From assembly GCA_017480225.1 (NCBI GenBank), contig JAFVBB010000007.1, positions 1 to 64,000 on the forward strand: a stretch of 64,000 nt of DNA, given 5' to 3'. How positions within the stretch are numbered: position 1 is the first letter of the stretch; each line of letters starts with the position of its first letter. A program made the position numbers and the translations under genes. Shown piece after piece: positions 61,312 to 64,000 of the stretch. The stretch is from Bacteroidales bacterium. GTDB taxonomy: Bacteria; Bacteroidota; Bacteroidia; Bacteroidales; P3. A model generated the notes under the pieces. The model was not told the origin of the DNA. It searched no databases and saw only the letters and a list, made by a program, of their open reading frames with translations.

Positions 61312-61620
61312 TTAGTTGATGCTGTCAATCTTGAGCTGGGTCAAGTAGTCGCGGTGGCCGTTCATCTTCTGGTAGCCCTTGCGACGAATTTTCTTGAACA
61401 CCAACACCTTATCGCCCTTGAGATGGCGAAGCACGGTGGCCTTTACATTTGCGCCTGCAATGTAAGGTTTGCCCACTTCCACATTGCCATCATTGTCTTT
61501 AAGCATCACGGTGTCAAAAGATACCTCGCTGCCCTCGTCCTGATGCAGACGGTTGACGAAGATCTTTTGATCTTGGGCGACCTTGAATTGCTTTCCTGCG
61601 ATTTCTACGATTGCGTACAT
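61312..61620 (-). CDS. rplU: 50S ribosomal protein L21
   Basis: A ribosomal protein that binds 23S rRNA. The 102-residue protein begins MYAIVEIAGKQFKVAQDQKI and ends with the conserved basic block KIRRKGYQKMNGHRDYLTQL. I chose the ATG at 61620; a longer frame from 61665 adds 15 Asn/His-rich residues that are not part of the family. It is the first gene of rplU-rpmA. Confidence 0.97.
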   Translation of the reverse strand: MYAIVEIAGKQFKVAQDQKIFVNRLHQDEGSEVSFDTVMLKDNDGNVEVGKPYIAGANVKATVLRHLKGDKVLVFKKIRRKGYQKMNGHRDYLTQLKIDSIN

Positions 61621-61691
61621 GTTGTTTATATGTTTGTTGTTGTGTTTCTTACAGTAGTCCTGCACGTGTATTCAGCGTGCAAATCAGACTG

Positions 61692-61722
61692 CAAAGATAC
61701 ATCTTTTTCGTGACATGGCAAA
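61692..61722 (-). promoter_or_regulatory. Promoter for rplU-rpmA
   Basis: On the minus strand TATCTTTG (61699-61692) is preceded after 19 bases by TTTG (61722-61719), a full consensus match, 72 bases before the rplU start. Confidence 0.78.
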
Positions 61723-61766
61723 TTTTTTTTGACATGCCATTGTTTGCCATGGAGTACCATGGCGCA

Positions 61767-61799
61767 AAAAAGGCGGCCTGGAAAGGCCGCCTTTTGGGG
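61767..61799 (-). terminator. Terminator after the adhesin-like T9SS gene
   Basis: On the minus strand an AAAAGGCGGCCT stem, with loop and complement, is followed by a T run. It separates the gene ending at 61819 from the rplU promoter. Confidence 0.82.
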
Positions 61800-61818
61800 A
61801 GTTATGGCTATGAGGTCG

Positions 61819-63807
61819 TCAGCGCACCAGCAGTTTGCGGGTGGTTGTGCGGCCTTCATGAACGATGCGCACAAAGTAGGTTCCACTTGGCATTGAGTAC
61901 AGGTCGATGGCCACCGACTCTGCCGTGGCGGTTGTTTCATGTACAGTGCGTCCGTTTTGGTCGATGATGGCAAGTCTGGCACCTGCTGGCAGGCCACGCA
62001 GGTTGACGCTGCCCAGTGCCGGATTGGGGTAGAGCTCGACCCCGGCGGCGAAGCTCACGTCGGCGATGCCGGTCTTCTCGCGGAAGATGGCGGTGAACTC
62101 GACGTCGGCTGTGGCCACGAAGACCATTGGGTTGGCGGTGTCGCCAGTCTGCCAGCCTTCGAACACGTAGCCGTTGTATGCTATGGCCTTAAGGCGCACG
62201 GTGTCGCCCTCGACGAACAGTCCGCCGCCCTCCACGCTGCCCCATTCGTGATTGCTGCTTGCAACGGTGATGGTGTAGATGATGGAGCCTTCAGGCACGA
62301 AGGTCGCCACATATTCTACTTCGCTCATGGAGGCCGACTTTGTGGCAAAATATCCGCCAGTGGCCGAGGCCACCACTTTGCGCGGGTTCTCTGTGTTGCC
62401 GTCCTGCCAGTGCAGGAACATGTAGCCGTTGGCCGGTGTGGCTGTGAGGGTGATGGTGTCACCTTCAATGTAGACGCCGCTACCGTAGACTGTGCCCGTG
62501 CTCTCATCGGCGCTGTGGGCGTTGATTGTGAAGTAGACGGTGTCGGTGGCCGTTGTGGTATCGCTGCCGAACTCACCGAACACGGCCTTTAGGGTATGGT
62601 CGGCATCGGCGGTGATTTCATATTGGTAGATGATGTATCCGTATCCTGGCTCGTCCATCATGTTGTATACCTCAAGGTTTGCGATGTCGACCTCCGGGCC
62701 GTCGATGTAGACGTTGTTGAGTTGCGAAGCGGCATTGGTTGGGTCGTAATATGGGCTGGCTGGGCTGTCTGTGTTCATTTCCACCAGTATCTTGGTGTTG
62801 TGTGCGACGGTCATCGTTATCGTGTTTTCAACGGCGTAGCCCTGTGAGCCGTTGAGGAAATGCATGGAGCCGCCACCGTCGTTTACGAGGGTGATGGTGT
62901 GCGTGATGTTGAGAGAGTCGCTCAATGGGCCGAAGATGGCTTTCACCGTGTGGTCATCTGCGGCGGTGAACTGGTATGTGTACATGGTGTATCCCTCTTG
63001 ATGGGCGGTCTGGATCAGTGGGTCACTGCCGTCGAGGGTGATTTCCGTGCCGTCGATGTAGAGGTGCTCAAGCACAGCAGCCGAGGGGTCGACTCCATAG
63101 CCGATGGGATTGATGTTGAAGGAAGCCAGCTGTATAATGCCCTGTGCGGAGGCGGGAAGGGTGAGGACTGTGGAGTCATACAAGCTGTAATATTGGTACA
63201 TGACGCTGGTGGTGTAGAGCATGTATCCGCCGCCATTGTTGATGAGTGTGGCGGTGTGGGTCTCTGACGAGGTGTCGCCCTCCCCAATGCTTACGCTTTC
63301 AAGGATGAGATATGACTGGTTTGTGCAGTCGTGGTGGCGGAAACTGATATGGACAGTCTGCCCGGCATAATCGGCCATGCTTATCTGGTTGGTAGTGGTA
63401 ACACCGTTGGTGAGCGTTGTGCTGAACACTGGTTCTCCGTAGTCCTCGGGCGAGGTGTGGATGTACACGGAATAGTGCTCGGCGCTGTAGTCGTCGCTGA
63501 ATGCGCCGATCTTCCATGTCAGCGTCAACGGCTCGCCGTCGGCAGGCAGCGACAGTGGCGGGGAGGTAAGGTAGTTGTCTGGCTCCAGGCTGATGGAGGA
63601 AGATAAGACACCGCTGCCGAAATTGAGCAGGGCGGTGAACCATGTAAATCCGTCGCCGTCGGCGTCGGTGGCGACCCATCCTTCCGGGAGGTCGCCGTCA
63701 CCCCCCGCGGGGAATTCCTCCGTCCAGGGGAACGACGTCACCGCCTCCTGCGCTTGCAGCACCGCGCCCAACAGCAGCGCGAAAAGCAATGTAAGTGTCT
63801 TTTTCAT
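61819..63807 (-). CDS. Cleaved-adhesin/InlB B-repeat type surface protein with T9SS sorting domain
   Basis: A 662-residue secreted protein. After a signal peptide (KKTLTLLFALLLGAVLQAQ) comes a cleaved-adhesin-like jelly roll (residues about 25-175, with WTEEFPAGGDGDLPEGWVATD and LTSPPLSLPADGEPLTLTWK). Several repeats of about 100 residues follow (TATLINNGGGYML, TITLVNDGGGSMHFLNGSQG). Two divergent InlB B-repeat modules lie near 450-590 (GVYIEGDTITLTATPANGYM, LFVEGDTVRLKAIAYNGYVF). The type A sorting domain at the end has VELYPNPALGSVNL and YSMPSGTYFVRIVHEG, ending RKLLVR. I chose ATG 63807 as the signal start. A -7-like TATATTTG lies on the minus strand at 63942-63935. Probable surface adhesin. 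Confidence 0.86.
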   Translation of the reverse strand: MKKTLTLLFALLLGAVLQAQEAVTSFPWTEEFPAGGDGDLPEGWVATDADGDGFTWFTALLNFGSGVLSSSISLEPDNYLTSPPLSLPADGEPLTLTWKIGAFSDDYSAEHYSVYIHTSPEDYGEPVFSTTLTNGVTTTNQISMADYAGQTVHISFRHHDCTNQSYLILESVSIGEGDTSSETHTATLINNGGGYMLYTTSVMYQYYSLYDSTVLTLPASAQGIIQLASFNINPIGYGVDPSAAVLEHLYIDGTEITLDGSDPLIQTAHQEGYTMYTYQFTAADDHTVKAIFGPLSDSLNITHTITLVNDGGGSMHFLNGSQGYAVENTITMTVAHNTKILVEMNTDSPASPYYDPTNAASQLNNVYIDGPEVDIANLEVYNMMDEPGYGYIIYQYEITADADHTLKAVFGEFGSDTTTATDTVYFTINAHSADESTGTVYGSGVYIEGDTITLTATPANGYMFLHWQDGNTENPRKVVASATGGYFATKSASMSEVEYVATFVPEGSIIYTITVASSNHEWGSVEGGGLFVEGDTVRLKAIAYNGYVFEGWQTGDTANPMVFVATADVEFTAIFREKTGIADVSFAAGVELYPNPALGSVNLRGLPAGARLAIIDQNGRTVHETTATAESVAIDLYSMPSGTYFVRIVHEGRTTTRKLLVR

Positions 63808-64000
63808 AATGTGCGTTTTTAGTTTGGTTTTATCAATATTGCCCAATAATATGCAAATACCCCCCCCGTAATGGGAGGGTATTCGTTTGACTTTTAGTGA
63901 ATAGTGCCGTCTTGTCCTGTCAAGGCGGCAGATGCAAATATACAAAAAAGATTCTACCTGCAAGGAGTAAATGAGAAAAACGCCGACAGAAAAAGCATAA

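Noticed and set aside
63808-64000. Possible gene at the right edge
   Set aside because: Only a nine-codon frame ending in TAA is present; no gene can be supported between the adhesin-like gene and the window end.

Overview
The window is a 64-kb piece of chromosome from an anaerobic member of the Bacteroidales (phylum Bacteroidota). Evidence for this is the set of lineage-typical families (RlhA-type U32 protein, DUF5606, DUF4301, SecDF fusion, GldA, Bacteroidota-type LptD, PorV-like protein), several surface proteins ending in type IX secretion (T9SS) sorting domains, and Bacteroides-type promoters (TTTG about 20 bases before TAnnTTTG). Reverse rubrerythrin, a 2x[4Fe-4S] ferredoxin, and CoA-transferase and aminobutyryl-CoA lyase genes of amino-acid fermentation point to anaerobic life. 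Coding DNA is GC-rich and spacers are AT-rich. I see no rRNA, tRNA, CRISPR, prophage or transposase gene. Genus cannot be read from the window.

Layout. 0-13 kb: aspartokinase (cut by the left edge) with smpB, aroB, rlhA, a DUF6266-like gene, a lone 3-aminobutyryl-CoA ammonia-lyase, metG with a lipoprotein and a DUF5606 gene, then pyrK-pyrD plus a BadF-type kinase. 13-22.6 kb: lpxK, rubrerythrin, pyrF, gldA and a SPOR-amidase on the minus strand, divergent from lptD; then aspC, a GtrA protein and an unknown secreted protein. 22.7-31.3 kb: an orphan CoA-transferase alpha subunit, a Ser-rich secreted protein, tfoX-like and cupin genes, lemA-TPM, DUF4301, a lipoprotein, a cyclophilin, pheS and folB. 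31.7-46.7 kb: radC, secDF, a TonB-type receptor followed by a 1679-residue secreted protein and a PorV-like barrel, then greA and a HIT protein. 46.7-64 kb: T9SS cargo proteins (choice-of-anchor L, a 2018-residue FN3 protein, a BspA-like LRR protein, an adhesin/InlB-type protein), a LysE exporter, a porin plus Gate-type inner-membrane protein, ferredoxin plus a papain-like lipoprotein, and rplU-rpmA.

The most striking signal is not a gene. Seven intergenic hairpins, each exactly 103 bp, sit at 1405, 4700, 12800, 24820, 31419, 46865 and 57339. Each arm is 49 nt and carries four 11-nt units (TGTTCTYCGAT) around a 5-nt loop. One 49-nt arm is identical in all seven copies, and a leader of about 20-50 bp is recognisable outside it. 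Every intergenic gap longer than 250 bp in this window holds exactly one copy, and no shorter gap holds any. I know of no named family with this design.

A second candidate system is the receptor / giant secreted protein / PorV-like triad at 35.7-45.7 kb. The three genes are tightly spaced and look like a dedicated outer-membrane export or display module.
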